From Lysinibacillus sp. PLM2 (GTDB taxonomy: Bacteria > Bacillota > Bacilli > Bacillales_A > Planococcaceae), in assembly GCA_023168345.1 (NCBI GenBank), contig AP025689.1, forward strand, positions 804,001-868,000: a stretch of DNA of 64,000 nucleotides. Direction: 5' to 3'. Every line of letters begins with the position of its first letter. Position 1 is the stretch's first letter. Under the pieces are notes generated by a model. The model ran no database searches and had not been told where the DNA came from. It worked only from the letters and a program-made list of their open reading frames with translations. The position numbers and the translations under genes are program-made. Of this stretch, positions 44,779-54,358 are shown piece after piece.

Positions 44779-45582
44779 ATGAAATTTTCTATATCATCAT
44801 ACACATTATTTTCTCTACCAATTGAAGAAGCAATCGAGCAATTGGTGACTAACGGATGGAAATCGATTGAAATTATGTGTGAAGGTGAGCTTCATGGAGA
44901 AAGGCTGCTAGAAATGGATGATTTCCAGCTGAAAAAAATCGCGCAATTTGCAAAAGGGAATGGCGTATCATTTGGACTTCATTTACCGATAAAACTTTTC
45001 AATCCTGCATTAGTGGATGAAGAAACGATTCAAATTTGGGAGAAATGCTTACGAATTGTACGTACTCTTGAAGTGAACTATGTATTACTTCATCCAGGAT
45101 ATAATCCTTCCTTAGAGGATGGAATAGATTTAGCATCTCGCTTTATCAAAGAAATACTTGAAGACTTACCAAAGCAAACAAAAGTAGTCGTCGAAAATGT
45201 TCCACTTGCTGAACAGGTCATTGGCTCTTCTATGAATCAGCTATTAACAATTATTCAGAAAGTAAATGATCCTAGAGTGTCTATTATGTTAGATACAGGT
45301 CATTGTTATATGAATAGTAAAGAAACGTTTATTGAAGAATGTCAAAAATCTTATGACAATCTTTTTGGATTACATATAAATGATAATCATGGAACAGTGG
45401 ATGAGCATCTTGCTATTGGTGAAGGAGATATTCCCTTTAGACAATTGATTGCAGATCTTAAGGGGAAAAACCTTTTATTTGTATTAGAAACAAATTCTGT
45501 TATTAGGGCAGAACATTCACAACAAAATATAGCACAATATTTAAACATGGCGGAGGTTATGGAATGTCAAAAATCCAACTAA
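44779..45582 (+). CDS. TIM-barrel sugar-phosphate isomerase/epimerase-like protein (AP endonuclease 2 fold)
   Basis: A 267-residue protein. Metal-binding positions of the xylose-isomerase-like TIM barrel can be seen: SFGLHLPI (His), YVLLHPGYN (His, about 112), VVVENVPL (Glu, about 138), [11 protein letters not shown] (Asp/His, about 173), LHINDNHGT (His/Asp, about 198), IGEGDIPF (about 216) and FVLETNSV (Glu). It lies inside the ABC operon, its end overlapping the ATPase gene by 19 bp. It may act on the imported glycerol-phosphate compound, for example as a phosphodiesterase or isomerase; the exact reaction is not predictable. Confidence 0.85.
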   Translation: MKFSISSYTLFSLPIEEAIEQLVTNGWKSIEIMCEGELHGERLLEMDDFQLKKIAQFAKGNGVSFGLHLPIKLFNPALVDEETIQIWEKCLRIVRTLEVNYVLLHPGYNPSLEDGIDLASRFIKEILEDLPKQTKVVVENVPLAEQVIGSSMNQLLTIIQKVNDPRVSIMLDTGHCYMNSKETFIEECQKSYDNLFGLHINDNHGTVDEHLAIGEGDIPFRQLIADLKGKNLLFVLETNSVIRAEHSQQNIAQYLNMAEVMECQKSN

Positions 45583-46643
45583 AAAATGTGTTTAAAAAAT
45601 ATGCTAATAGTGAGGGGTACTCAGTCAAAGATTTTAATTTAGATATAGAGGAAAAAGAATTTATCGTACTTGTAGGGCCATCAGGGTGCGGAAAATCGAC
45701 AACTTTACGAATGATTGCAGGATTAGAAGAAATTTCTGAAGGGGATTTCATCATCGAAGGGCAACGAGTGAATGATAAGGAACCAAAGGATCGAGATATT
45801 GCAATGGTATTTCAAAATTATGCCTTATATCCACATATGTCAGTTTTTGAAAATATGTCCTTTGGCTTGAAAATACGAAAGCTACCAAAGAAAGAAATAA
45901 AAGAAAAAGTTGAACATGCTGCAGAGATTCTAGGGCTAAAGGATTTGTTGAACCGCAAACCAAAAGAGCTTTCTGGTGGACAAAGACAGAGGGTAGCTTT
46001 AGGACGTGCCATCGTAAGAAATGCGAGTATCTTTTTGATGGACGAGCCTTTATCGAATCTAGATGCGAAATTACGTGTACAAATGCGGGCTGAAATATCA
46101 AAGCTACATCGACAATTAGGTACGACGGTTATTTACGTTACCCATGATCAAACAGAAGCGATGACGATGGCTACTCGAATTGTCATTATGAAGGATGGGG
46201 TTATTCAGCAAATCGGTACTCCGTCAGAGGTGTATCATTTACCTGCTAACACCTTTGTTGCAAGTTTCATAGGGTCACCTGGTATGAATTTGATTGAAGG
46301 AATTCGCAATGAAAAGGGCTATTTTGAAATGGCAGAACAAGCTCAATACCGATTGAGTAGCGAACAAAATGAAGCAATTGCCCAAAATGAAAACAAACCC
46401 TTCTTATTAGGGGTAAGACCTGAAAATATTTCAGTCGTATCAGAGCCAACTTCCATACAAGGTGTGGTTGATTTAGTCGAAGTAAATGGTCCGGATATGT
46501 TGCTTCATGTTATCGTCAACAATCAAACGATTTTAGTGAAAAGTAAAACCGATGAAAAAGTGAAAGTAGATCAATCTGTTTTTTTAGAAGTTGACGATAC
46601 TACCGTTCATCTTTTTGATAAAGAAACAGGAGAACGGCTTTAA
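45564..46643 (+). CDS. ABC transporter ATP-binding protein (UgpC/MsmK-like)
   Basis: A 359-residue ATPase. Walker [10 protein letters not shown] (about 38-46), signature [16 protein letters not shown] (about 136), Walker [15 protein letters not shown] (about 158) and [11 protein letters not shown] (about 192). The C-terminal third is a TOBE/OB regulatory domain ([12 protein letters not shown]). The start ATG lies inside the end of the preceding gene with GGAGGTTAT upstream, so the two are coupled. Confidence 0.93.
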   Translation: MSKIQLKNVFKKYANSEGYSVKDFNLDIEEKEFIVLVGPSGCGKSTTLRMIAGLEEISEGDFIIEGQRVNDKEPKDRDIAMVFQNYALYPHMSVFENMSFGLKIRKLPKKEIKEKVEHAAEILGLKDLLNRKPKELSGGQRQRVALGRAIVRNASIFLMDEPLSNLDAKLRVQMRAEISKLHRQLGTTVIYVTHDQTEAMTMATRIVIMKDGVIQQIGTPSEVYHLPANTFVASFIGSPGMNLIEGIRNEKGYFEMAEQAQYRLSSEQNEAIAQNENKPFLLGVRPENISVVSEPTSIQGVVDLVEVNGPDMLLHVIVNNQTILVKSKTDEKVKVDQSVFLEVDDTTVHLFDKETGERL

Positions 46644-46758
46644 TCGGTTTAAAGTGGAATCGGTATGCAAACTAGACTTAATGTAGGAAACCGTTCCTCC
46701 TAATCGAAAGAGGGTTTTCCTTACAGAAAGGAAGTAGCAGCAGAGAGGAGGGAATCAT

Positions 46759-47544
46759 TTGGTTAATATTCGTCATTATGATGCTTTTTGTTTTGATTTA
46801 GATGGAACGATTTATGTAGAAGATACATTATTACCAGGGGTTAGGGAAGTCATTCACAACTTAAGGGCGCAAAATAAAAAAGTGTTGTTTATTTCTAATA
46901 CTTCCATTAACTCTAGAGAAAATTGTAAAGAGCGGCTTGAAAAGGTTGGGATACAGTCGAGTATCGATGAAATTATTACAACAAATTATTTAGCAGCACG
47001 TTATTTTAAACAATACCTCTCAAATGCCAAAGTGTTTATTGTAGGAGAGCGAAGTTTAATAGAGGAATTTTCGAACTTTTCAATTAGTCTAACATCGAAT
47101 ACACTAGAAGCAACTCATGTTCTGGTGGGACTAGATCGCAATTTTACTTATGACAAGCTGAATCTTGCCATGCAAGCAGTTCGTAATGGTGCTGAAATTG
47201 TTGTAACGAATCCGGATATTGTTTGCCCAGTGCTCGATGGCTATATTGCAGACACCTTCGTTTTAGCAAAGGCGATTGAGATAGCGTCGGAAAGGAAAAT
47301 CAATACGATTTTAGGGAAGCCATCTTCCTATTACAGCAATGCGATTATGGATTTGTTAAATATACCAAGTGAGAGGTGCTTAATTGTCGGTGATCGATTG
47401 GAAACTGATATTAAGCTAGGTCTAAATAGTGGTATGAAAACCTGCTTAGTCTTAACAGGGGTTACAAAGAGAGTAGATATAGAACAAACAAAAATTTATC
47501 CTGATTATATTTTGGAGAATCTTTCCGAGTTTAGGTTTGTGTAG
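46759..47544 (+). CDS. HAD-IIA family phosphatase (NagD/AraL-like)
   Basis: A 261-residue phosphatase. HAD motif I is FDLDGTIYVED (residues 12-22) with the nucleophile Asp, motif II LFISNTSINSRE (about 44), motif III Lys in LGKPSSYY (about 188), and motif IV VGDRLETDIKLGLNSGM (about 208-225). The C2-type cap lies between II and III. The TTG start has GAGGAGGGA 7 bp before it. At the end of the glycerol-phosphate-type operon, it could dephosphorylate glycerol phosphate or a breakdown product. The 115-bp gap before it holds a GGAAACC..GGTTTTCC hairpin. Confidence 0.9.
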   Translation: MVNIRHYDAFCFDLDGTIYVEDTLLPGVREVIHNLRAQNKKVLFISNTSINSRENCKERLEKVGIQSSIDEIITTNYLAARYFKQYLSNAKVFIVGERSLIEEFSNFSISLTSNTLEATHVLVGLDRNFTYDKLNLAMQAVRNGAEIVVTNPDIVCPVLDGYIADTFVLAKAIEIASERKINTILGKPSSYYSNAIMDLLNIPSERCLIVGDRLETDIKLGLNSGMKTCLVLTGVTKRVDIEQTKIYPDYILENLSEFRFV

Positions 47545-47710
47545 GGAAGTAATATAGTGCAATTTTCGTTAAATGCGGCGTTGATCTGATAAAGATCAAT
47601 GCTTTTTTGCTGTTTAGGAAAAAAATTTGTATTTCGTATAATATATGGAAACTGCCGATGATACCAATTGAGCTTACAAATTAGAGAAAAGGGAATTCTC
47701 TGTGCAGAAA
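47545..47710. other. Short spacer before the tandem array
   Basis: GCGGCGTTGATCTG-ATAAAGATCAATGC (about 47575-47604) can fold around GTTGATC/GATCAA and is followed by TTTTTT, so it is a likely terminator of the HAD gene. The rest, up to the first GGGAAC unit at 47715, is AT-rich. Confidence 0.55.
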
Positions 47711-48731
47711 GTGAGGGAACTTTCGAAGCGGAAAGTACCCGAATGGAAGTGAAATAGGGAGCGAGTGGGAACTTTCAAAGCGAAAAGTGCCCAAATGGAA
47801 ATGAAAATTGGAGTGAGTGGGAACTTTTGAAGGTGAAAGTGCCCGAATGGAAATAAAAATCAGAGCAAAAGGGAACTTTCAAAGCGAAAAGTGCCCAAAT
47901 GGTTATGAAAATAGGAGTAAAAGGGAACTTTTGGAGCTGAAAGTGCCCGAATGGAAATGAAAATAGGAGTAAAAGGGTACTTTTGAAGGTGAAAGTGCCC
48001 GAATGAAAATGAAAATAGGAGCAAAGGGGAACTTTCAAAGCGGAAAGTGCCCGAATGGAAATGAAAACCGGAGCAAAGGGGAACTTTCAAAGCGAAAAGT
48101 GTCCAAACGGTTATGAAAATTGGAGCATAAGGGAACTTTCAAAGCGGAAAGTGCCCGAATGGAAATGAAAACCGGAGCAAAGGGGAACTTTCAAAGCTGA
48201 AAGTGCCCGAATGGAGATAAAAATCAGAGCAAAAGGGAACTTTTGAAGCGGAAAGTGCCCGAATGGTTATGAAAATTGGAGCAAAGGGGAACTTTTGAAG
48301 CGAAAAGTGCCCGAATGGAAATGAAAACCGGAGTAAATAGGAACTTTCGAAGCGGAAAGTGCCCGAATGGTTATGAAAATAGGAGCAAAGGGGAACTTTC
48401 GAAGCGAAAAGTGCCCAAATGGGAATGAAAATCGGAGTAAAAGGGAACTTTCAAGCGAAAAGTGCCCGAATGGTTATGAAAATAGGAGCAAAAGGGAACT
48501 TTCGAAGCGAAAAGTGCCCGAATGGTTATGAAAATAGGAGCAAAAGGGAACTTTCGAAGCGAAAAGTGCCCAAATGGAAATGAAAATGGGAGCAAAAGGG
48601 AACTTTCGGAGCTGAAAGTGCCCAAATGGTTATGAAAATAGGAGCAAAAGGGAACTTTTGAAGGTGAAAGTGCCCGGATGGGAATGAAAATCGGAGTAAA
48701 AGGGAACTTTTGGAGCTAAAGTGCCCGAATG
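47711..48731. repeat. 52-bp tandem repeat array, left part (about 20 units)
   Basis: Units start GGGAACTTT at 47715, 47767, 47819, 47871 and so on up to 48702, with a period of 52 bp and one 51-bp unit. Each unit has GGG-ACTTTC, a GAAGC loop, and GAAAAGT-CCC, a palindrome of about 10 bp, then GAATGGAAATGAAAATCGG and a purine-rich spacer. Variation is limited to a few positions (TTCGAAG/TTTGAAG/TTCAAAG, GGAAAT/GGTTAT/GGGAAT). There are no unique spacers, so it is not CRISPR. Confidence 0.95.
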
Positions 48732-48840
48732 TGTATTTGATAAGCTAAAACTGAGCCACCATCGCAGTTGAAAAGTGAGCCACTTTTATATGAAAATAAT
48801 CCTAACTTCATAGAGTTAGGAGCGTATAGAGGTGATTTCA

Positions 48841-50385
48841 TTGGAGAAGAAACAAAAAGTGCTACTTGCCTTTCATCAAGAAAGTAAGAGTCAACGTCAA
48901 ATTGCGAAGGAGCTTGGAATTTCTCGTAATACTGTAAAAAAGTATATACAAGAGGATCTTGAAAAAAGAAGAAAAGATATTCGTGAATTACCTATTACAG
49001 ATAATTATGTAACGCCTCCGTCGTATAAAAAACGCAAAGGAAATAAACGAGCTTTAACACCTACAGTGATGAAACGCATTCGGAAAATGTTAAAAGATAA
49101 TGAATATAAACGGCAACATCAAATGCATAAGCAACAACTGAAAATGATTGATATTCATGAAAAATTATTAGATGAAGGTTTTGAAATTAGTTATACCACT
49201 GTTAGAAACTTTGTGAATAGTGAGGAGAAACGTCAAAAAGAAGTCTTTATTCGTCAAAAGGCAACTGCTGGTCATGAGATTGAATTTGACTGGGGAGAAG
49301 TAAAATTAGTTATAGACCAATCCCTACGGTCTCTTTCAATGGCAGTCTTTACCCTACCATATAGTAATGATAGAATTGCATATTTATATGAATCTGAAAC
49401 AATGGTGTGTGTTCAAGATGCTCATGTGAAATGTATTAACTATTTAGGCTTTGTACCAGAGGTTTTTACGTACGATAATATGCGGACAGTCGTAAAGAAC
49501 TTTATTGGGACTGAACGAGAGATTACTGATGGTATGAAAAATCTATCGATGCATTATCATTTTAAAATACGACTATGTGAACCAAGAAAAGGAAATCAGA
49601 AGGGGCATGTGGAGCGGAGTGTAGAATACATCCGTCGTAAGGCATTTGCCCATCGAGATACGTTTGCAAGCTTAGAAGAAGCTCAGGCTTATCTAACAGA
49701 AATCATCATGAAATTAAACTCTCGTAAGCATTATAAGAAAAGACAAACGCATCATGAATTAATGCAAGAAGAACGTACAGCTAGGCAAGTAAGCGCAAAT
49801 ATTATTCCATTTGATGCCTCTGAGTTGTTTGAATTTAGAGTGGACAAATATAGTACGATTACTTATAGACAAAATCGTTATTCTGTTCCTGAAGGACATG
49901 TTGGAGAATGGGTGAAAGTAAAAGCGAGTGCGGAAAAAATTCTTATTTTTAGTGAAAATGCCTGTATCGCGACACATAAACGAAGTTGGCAGATCCATCA
50001 ATGGATTATGGATATTTATCATTACTTACGTACATTTGAAAAGAAAAAAGGTGCATTGGCTCAAAGTGAATGTTTGAGTCAAGCACCAACAAAAATAAAA
50101 AATTTATACAAAGATTATTATATTGGAAATGAGCGAGATTTTCTAGAGTTACTTATTTATTTAAAAGAACATAACAATCTAGAAAAAGTCTTAGCAGCGA
50201 TTGAACAACTTAAGAAGAACCCTATGGTTCAAATATCAACAGATAAGATTATTTTCTTAGCTAGTCAAGGCGAACACGTTCATAAAACTGTACATTCCAA
50301 AAATGAGGTCACCACCCAATCTCTCGAAAATCTTTCAGCCATTACAGCATTATTTGAAACGAAAAAGACAGGGGTGCTTCATTAA
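48841..50385 (+). CDS. istA: IS21-family transposase IstA (copy 2)
   Basis: About 514 residues. The N-terminal HTH reads SQRQIAKELGISRNTVKKYI (about 15-35). The DDE core runs from EIEFDWGEVKLV (about 145) through VFTYDNMRTVV (about 205) to RKGNQKGHVERSVEYIRR (about 245), the D-D-E layout of the family. The TTG start at 48841 has AGAGGTGAT 7 bp upstream. It overlaps istB by one base (TAATG). It differs clearly from the IstA at 1311. Confidence 0.93.
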   Translation: MEKKQKVLLAFHQESKSQRQIAKELGISRNTVKKYIQEDLEKRRKDIRELPITDNYVTPPSYKKRKGNKRALTPTVMKRIRKMLKDNEYKRQHQMHKQQLKMIDIHEKLLDEGFEISYTTVRNFVNSEEKRQKEVFIRQKATAGHEIEFDWGEVKLVIDQSLRSLSMAVFTLPYSNDRIAYLYESETMVCVQDAHVKCINYLGFVPEVFTYDNMRTVVKNFIGTEREITDGMKNLSMHYHFKIRLCEPRKGNQKGHVERSVEYIRRKAFAHRDTFASLEEAQAYLTEIIMKLNSRKHYKKRQTHHELMQEERTARQVSANIIPFDASELFEFRVDKYSTITYRQNRYSVPEGHVGEWVKVKASAEKILIFSENACIATHKRSWQIHQWIMDIYHYLRTFEKKKGALAQSECLSQAPTKIKNLYKDYYIGNERDFLELLIYLKEHNNLEKVLAAIEQLKKNPMVQISTDKIIFLASQGEHVHKTVHSKNEVTTQSLENLSAITALFETKKTGVLH

Positions 50386-51137
50386 TGGATAAGAGACAAG
50401 AAATGATTGAAATGTGTAAAGAACTTCGATTACCAAGTATTCGGGCATTTATTCAAGAAGATGATATGTGGAAACAACATCAGACAGCAGAGGATTTTTT
50501 ATATCATGCACTGGTACAAGAGATGCAAGATCGAGAAGTACGAGCAAAAGCGAATCGGATTCGTTCAGCAAATTTCCCTGAAAAGAAACTATTAACTGAA
50601 TTAGAGACTGAGAGATTACCGCAAAATGCGGCCTCTCGCCTCCCACAATTAAAGAAATTAGATTTCATTCAAGAAAAACAAAATGTCCTATTAATTGGCT
50701 CACCTGGAACAGGTAAAACCCATATAGCAATAGGTTTAGGAATTGAAGCTTGTTTGTCAGGATATAAAGTATTTTTCACAACGGTATCATCTCTAGTAAA
50801 CCAATTAAAAGAGAGCCGTTCTGAAAGAACGTTACGTTCATTTGAACTGAAGTTTGAAAAATATGATTTAGTAATCATTGATGAATTAGGTTATATCTCC
50901 TTTGATAAAGAAGGAGCCGAGTTATTATTTACTCATCTTTCCCTTCGGGCAGGACGAGCATCCACCATCGTTACGAGTAATTTATCATTTGATCGATGGG
51001 AAGAAATATTTCATGATCCAGTTTTAACAGCAGCTTTAACAGATCGACTAACACATAGAGCCTATATGGTTGACATGGTCGGCCCATCTTATCGAATATT
51101 AGATACAAAAGAATGGCTAGAAAATAGTCAGCTTTAA
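50385..51137 (+). CDS. istB: IS21 helper ATPase IstB (copy 2)
   Basis: 250 residues, AAA+ ATPase. Walker A GSPGTGKTH (about 106), Walker B LVIIDELGYISF (about 162), and IVTSNLSFDRWEEIF (about 195). Its ATG overlaps the stop of istA, so translation is coupled. The stop lies 51 bp before the right end of the element. Confidence 0.95.
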   Translation: MDKRQEMIEMCKELRLPSIRAFIQEDDMWKQHQTAEDFLYHALVQEMQDREVRAKANRIRSANFPEKKLLTELETERLPQNAASRLPQLKKLDFIQEKQNVLLIGSPGTGKTHIAIGLGIEACLSGYKVFFTTVSSLVNQLKESRSERTLRSFELKFEKYDLVIIDELGYISFDKEGAELLFTHLSLRAGRASTIVTSNLSFDRWEEIFHDPVLTAALTDRLTHRAYMVDMVGPSYRILDTKEWLENSQL

Positions 51138-51188
51138 GTGGCTCAGTTTTTAATTAATAAATGGCTCAATTTTCACTTGCGAAATACA

Positions 51189-52340
51189 CGAATGGGAATG
51201 AAAATCGGAGTAAAAGGGAACTTTCGAAGCTAAAAGTGCCCGAATGGGAATGAAAATCGGAGTAAAAGGGAACTTTTGGAGCTGAAAGTGCCCAAATAGG
51301 AATGAAAATCGGAGCAAAAGGGAACTTTCGAAGCGAAAAGTGCCCAAATGGAAAAGAAAATAGGAGCAAAAGGGAACTTTCGAAGCTAAAAGTGCCCAAA
51401 TGGTTATGAAAATTGAAGTGAGTGGGAACTTTTGAAGGTGAAAGTGCCCGAATGGTTATGAAAATAGGAGCAAAGGGGAACTTTCGAAGCGAAAAGTGCC
51501 CGAATGGAAATGAAAATAGGGGCAAAGGGGAACTTTCAAAGCGAAAAGTGCCCGAATGGAAAGAAAACCGGAGCAAAGGGGAACTTTCGAAGCGAAAAGT
51601 GCCCAAATGGGAATGAAAATCGGAGTAAAAGGGAACTTTTGGAGCTGAAAGTGCCCAAATGGTTATGAAAATAGGAGCAAAGGGGAACTTTCGAAGCGAA
51701 AAGTGCCCAAATGGGAATGAAAATCGGAGTAAAAGGGAACTTTCGAAGCTAAAAGTGCCCAAATGGCAATGAAAATTGGAGTAAAAGGGAACTTTTGGAG
51801 CTGAAAGTGCCCGAATGGAAATGAAAATTGGAGCAAAGGGGAACTTTCAAAGCGAAAAGTGTCCAAACGGTTATGAAAATTGGAGAATAAGGGAACTTTC
51901 GACGTGGAAAGTGCCCGAATGGGAATGAAAATCGGAGTAAAAGGGAACTTTCGAAGCGAAAAGTGCCCAAATGGGAATGAAACTTGTAGCAAAATGGAAC
52001 TTTCGAAGGTGAAAGTGCCCGAATGGTTATGAAAATAGGAGCAAAAGGGAACTTTCGAAGCGAAAAGTGCCCGAATGGAAATGAAAATTGGAGCGAAAGG
52101 GAACTTTCGAAGCCAAAAGTGCCCAAATGGGAATGAAATCCAGAGCAAAGGAGAACTTTCGAAGCGGAAAGTGCCCAAATGGAAATGAAATCCAGAGCAA
52201 AAGGGAACTTTCGAAGCGAAAAGTGCCCGAATGGAAATAAAAACCGGAGCAAAGGGGAACTTTCAAAGCGGAAAGTGCCCAATCCAAAACAAAAAACCGA
52301 AAAAAAGGAACTTCCAAAGAAGAAAGTTCCTAAACAAGAT
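51189..52340. repeat. 52-bp tandem repeat array, right part (about 21 units)
   Basis: It continues the left part in phase, from GGGAAC at 51216 to 52255, with the same 52-bp period and hairpin. The last unit decays into GGAACTTCC, CAAAGAAG and AAGTTCC before 52340. Together with 47711-48731 this was once one array of about 41 units (2.1 kb). Confidence 0.95.
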
Positions 52341-52468
52341 CAAAAACCTAAAAATTAAGAGCATAGAGAATTTCTATATTCCCAGATAAATCAACCAATC
52401 TACAAACCATCTTAAATCAAATTAAATTAGATCTAAATTCAAAATTACTAATGTAGATGGTGAAATAT

Positions 52469-53383
52469 TTACTCAAAATAAACTCGGCTATATTTCCCAT
52501 TTCTTTTAAAATGATTATTTAATATATTGCGTAGTAATTTTTTTGATTCCACAATGCGACACCATTCTTGAACTAAATTAGTAGTAATTTGTATCTCAGG
52601 GAACAACATCCTTAGCTCTTTCACACACCGTATTACCGATGAAGTAATTGCTTCGGGATGCCCACAATTTTTACAGATCAGTTTTCTACCTTCAATTGTG
52701 ACATCGAAAGAGTTGCAAGTTGCACATGTGATTCCTTTTTTCAACTGTTCAAATTCAAATACCGGTAACTTATTAAATGGAGATTCACTCATATGTAATG
52801 ATAGTAATTTTTCAGCGATTAGCATGTGTTTTTCCGTTATCTTTGAATATTTAGCGTTTAGCTGTTTGAGAAAACGATTGATTTGCGTCGGGAAAATAAA
52901 GGCACTATCCATCGGCGCCTGATATAACGTGAATTCAGGATTAACAAATACAACAAAAGCTTGAACGGGTATTGTGAAGCCAAGATGGTTTAATAGTTGA
53001 CGGAATAAAGATTCTGTTCTGCTTAATTGTATAAGGGGACTTACAATTTCGACTTTTGATTTTGTATATAACTTGTCCTTTTCAAAATAGAAATCTCCCT
53101 CATAATTTTTCACTTCAAAAATATAAATCATGTCGGACATTATAAGTAGTGTATCGATTTGAAAGGTCGTGTTGTTTGATTTAAGCAGTAAATCGTTTAA
53201 TACGAGACAATTACTTTGAAGCTTTTCAATGTAGGAATCAAACAATAATTCCCCCTCGTAGCCCTTATAAAGATTTGAAAAATACTGTTTCTCCTTTTCT
53301 GGTAAATTCATTCGATTATTCAGCGATTTATAAATCTGTAATTCAGGAGATTCAGTTCTAGTTTTAAAATACAACTTAATCAC
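52469..53383 (-). CDS. NERD-domain (nuclease-related) protein with C-terminal zinc ribbon
   Basis: A 304-residue protein. The NERD domain (about 38-155) shows GYEGELLFDSYIEKL, TTFQIDTLLIMSDMIYIFEV and KNYEGDFYF, the D..E-x-K nuclease-fold residues. A zinc ribbon (CATCNSF and CKNCGHP, about 218-243) follows. NERD proteins are widespread and uncharacterised, often thought to process or bind nucleic acids. The GTG start at 53383 has GAGG three bases upstream; a TTG nine bases further in is an alternative. It is alone, convergent with the tandem array. Confidence 0.85.
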   Translation of the reverse strand: MIKLYFKTRTESPELQIYKSLNNRMNLPEKEKQYFSNLYKGYEGELLFDSYIEKLQSNCLVLNDLLLKSNNTTFQIDTLLIMSDMIYIFEVKNYEGDFYFEKDKLYTKSKVEIVSPLIQLSRTESLFRQLLNHLGFTIPVQAFVVFVNPEFTLYQAPMDSAFIFPTQINRFLKQLNAKYSKITEKHMLIAEKLLSLHMSESPFNKLPVFEFEQLKKGITCATCNSFDVTIEGRKLICKNCGHPEAITSSVIRCVKELRMLFPEIQITTNLVQEWCRIVESKKLLRNILNNHFKRNGKYSRVYFE

Positions 53384-53803
53384 CGTCCTCGTAAAATATA
53401 TTAATCGTCAATATCTATTTTATTATTAATCTAGTAGTAATTAAATAAAAAAATCAATTTATGGATAATAATGGTTAGAAGTTAAATTCAAGACCCAGAA
53501 GAACCTACTCCATAGAAATTCAATTTTTTAAACCATTATTTGAACATTTCTAAATTTATATTTTTCAAATATAAAATTACCAAAAAGTTACATAAATTGT
53601 CACAAACTACTCAATAATTTCCAAATATATCAAGAAATAGTAGAAAAAGAATATTGAATGGTATAGTATACAGTTGAAGGCGCTTTCGGATTACTTTAAG
53701 GGGGAGGTTGGGGATGGTCTAAATTGCTTTTTATTGTCACTTTAATAGTTTATCTTTTGTGTTAAATAATTTTATGAAAATGGTATGATAGGAGAGAATT
53801 TCA
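53384..53803. promoter_or_regulatory. Long upstream region of comK with a cre-like palindrome
   Basis: About 420 bp with no gene. TGAAGGCGCTTTCG (53675-53688) is a near-palindrome matching most of a cre site. An AGGGGGAGG sequence at 53699-53707 leads only to a very short frame. AAAA- and TTTT-runs occur at 53440-53620, as would suit ComK self-activation boxes (AAAA-N5-TTTT), but I did not place one with confidence. Confidence 0.4.
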
Positions 53804-54280
53804 ATGAAATATTTAAAGCTTTTAAAGGAAAAGCAAATTATCGCATTAGCTCCTTATTATAGTGGTCTATATTCATCAGTTATTTATACGCATCAAGGTA
53901 CCCTATATTTTGAGGAGACAGTTGAAAACCTTATGGATCAGTTCTGTATGACTTTTGGTTCGACTTTAAAAGGAAGAATCGAGGCATCCCGAAAGAGTTT
54001 AAAATACCGAAAAAATCCTCCAATCCTAATTTCAGAAAAGTATCGAATTGGAGCTTTTCAAGTTCCAGATATTCGTAAAATAGATATGACCTGGATTTTT
54101 GATTTACAATTTGATATTAAGCCTATTGATTCGCAAATGTGTGAATTAATATTTGCTGGTAATCTAAAGTTAACAATTCCATTATCTGAAATGGCTATTA
54201 TAGAACGAAGAAGAAAAACTCTTGAAGCGTTATTTACTTTTACCCTTACAGGTCATCAGGATTCAACTATTTCAAAATAA
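53804..54280 (+). CDS. comK: Competence transcription factor ComK-like protein
   Basis: A 158-residue ComK-family regulator, the activator of DNA-uptake genes. The hallmark centre is FGSTLKGRIEASRKSLKYRK with NPPILISE (about 50-78), matching the FGSS-x2-GR..KPPI motif of ComK. Before it come IIALAPYYSGLYSSVIYTHQ and after it the beta-strand-rich RIGAFQVPDIRKIDMTWIFD. It is about 35 residues shorter than B. subtilis ComK at the C-terminus, where MecA/ClpC control acts in that species, so regulation may differ. GGAGAGAATTTCA precedes the ATG. Convergent with a small sigma factor gene. Confidence 0.85.
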   Translation: MKYLKLLKEKQIIALAPYYSGLYSSVIYTHQGTLYFEETVENLMDQFCMTFGSTLKGRIEASRKSLKYRKNPPILISEKYRIGAFQVPDIRKIDMTWIFDLQFDIKPIDSQMCELIFAGNLKLTIPLSEMAIIERRRKTLEALFTFTLTGHQDSTISK

Positions 54281-54297
54281 CGGATTCAAAATTTGAA

Positions 54298-54335
54298 CAA
54301 CATCCCTTCATACCTGAGGGGATGTTGTTTTTTTG
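54298..54335 (+). terminator. Rho-independent terminator after comK
   Basis: AACATCCC and GGGGATGTT form a stem around TTCATACCTGA, followed by seven T. The stem could also serve the convergent sigma gene. Confidence 0.88.
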
Positions 54336-54358
54336 TTAGTGGTTTCACACAATCTTTA

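Larger units (their letters stand above)
48732..51188 (+). mobile_element. IS21-family insertion sequence, copy 2, inside the tandem array
   Basis: The ends TGTATTTGATAAGC (48732) and, inverted, AAATACA (ending 51188) align as terminal repeats with inner TGAGCCAC/TGAGCCAT blocks, as usual for the family. The 6-bp target duplication CGAATG stands at 48726-48731 and 51189-51194. Excising the element gives GTGCCCGAATGGGAATGAAA, a perfect array unit. It carries intact istA and istB, 2457 bp in total. Confidence 0.95.

Noticed and set aside
47775-52317. Long minus-strand reading frames (up to 198 codons) in the 52-bp array
   Set aside because: The 52-bp period is not a multiple of 3, so the frame cycles and the same DNA is read in three ways. 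There are no ribosome sites or known domains. The openness follows from the few TTA/CTA/TCA words in the unit.
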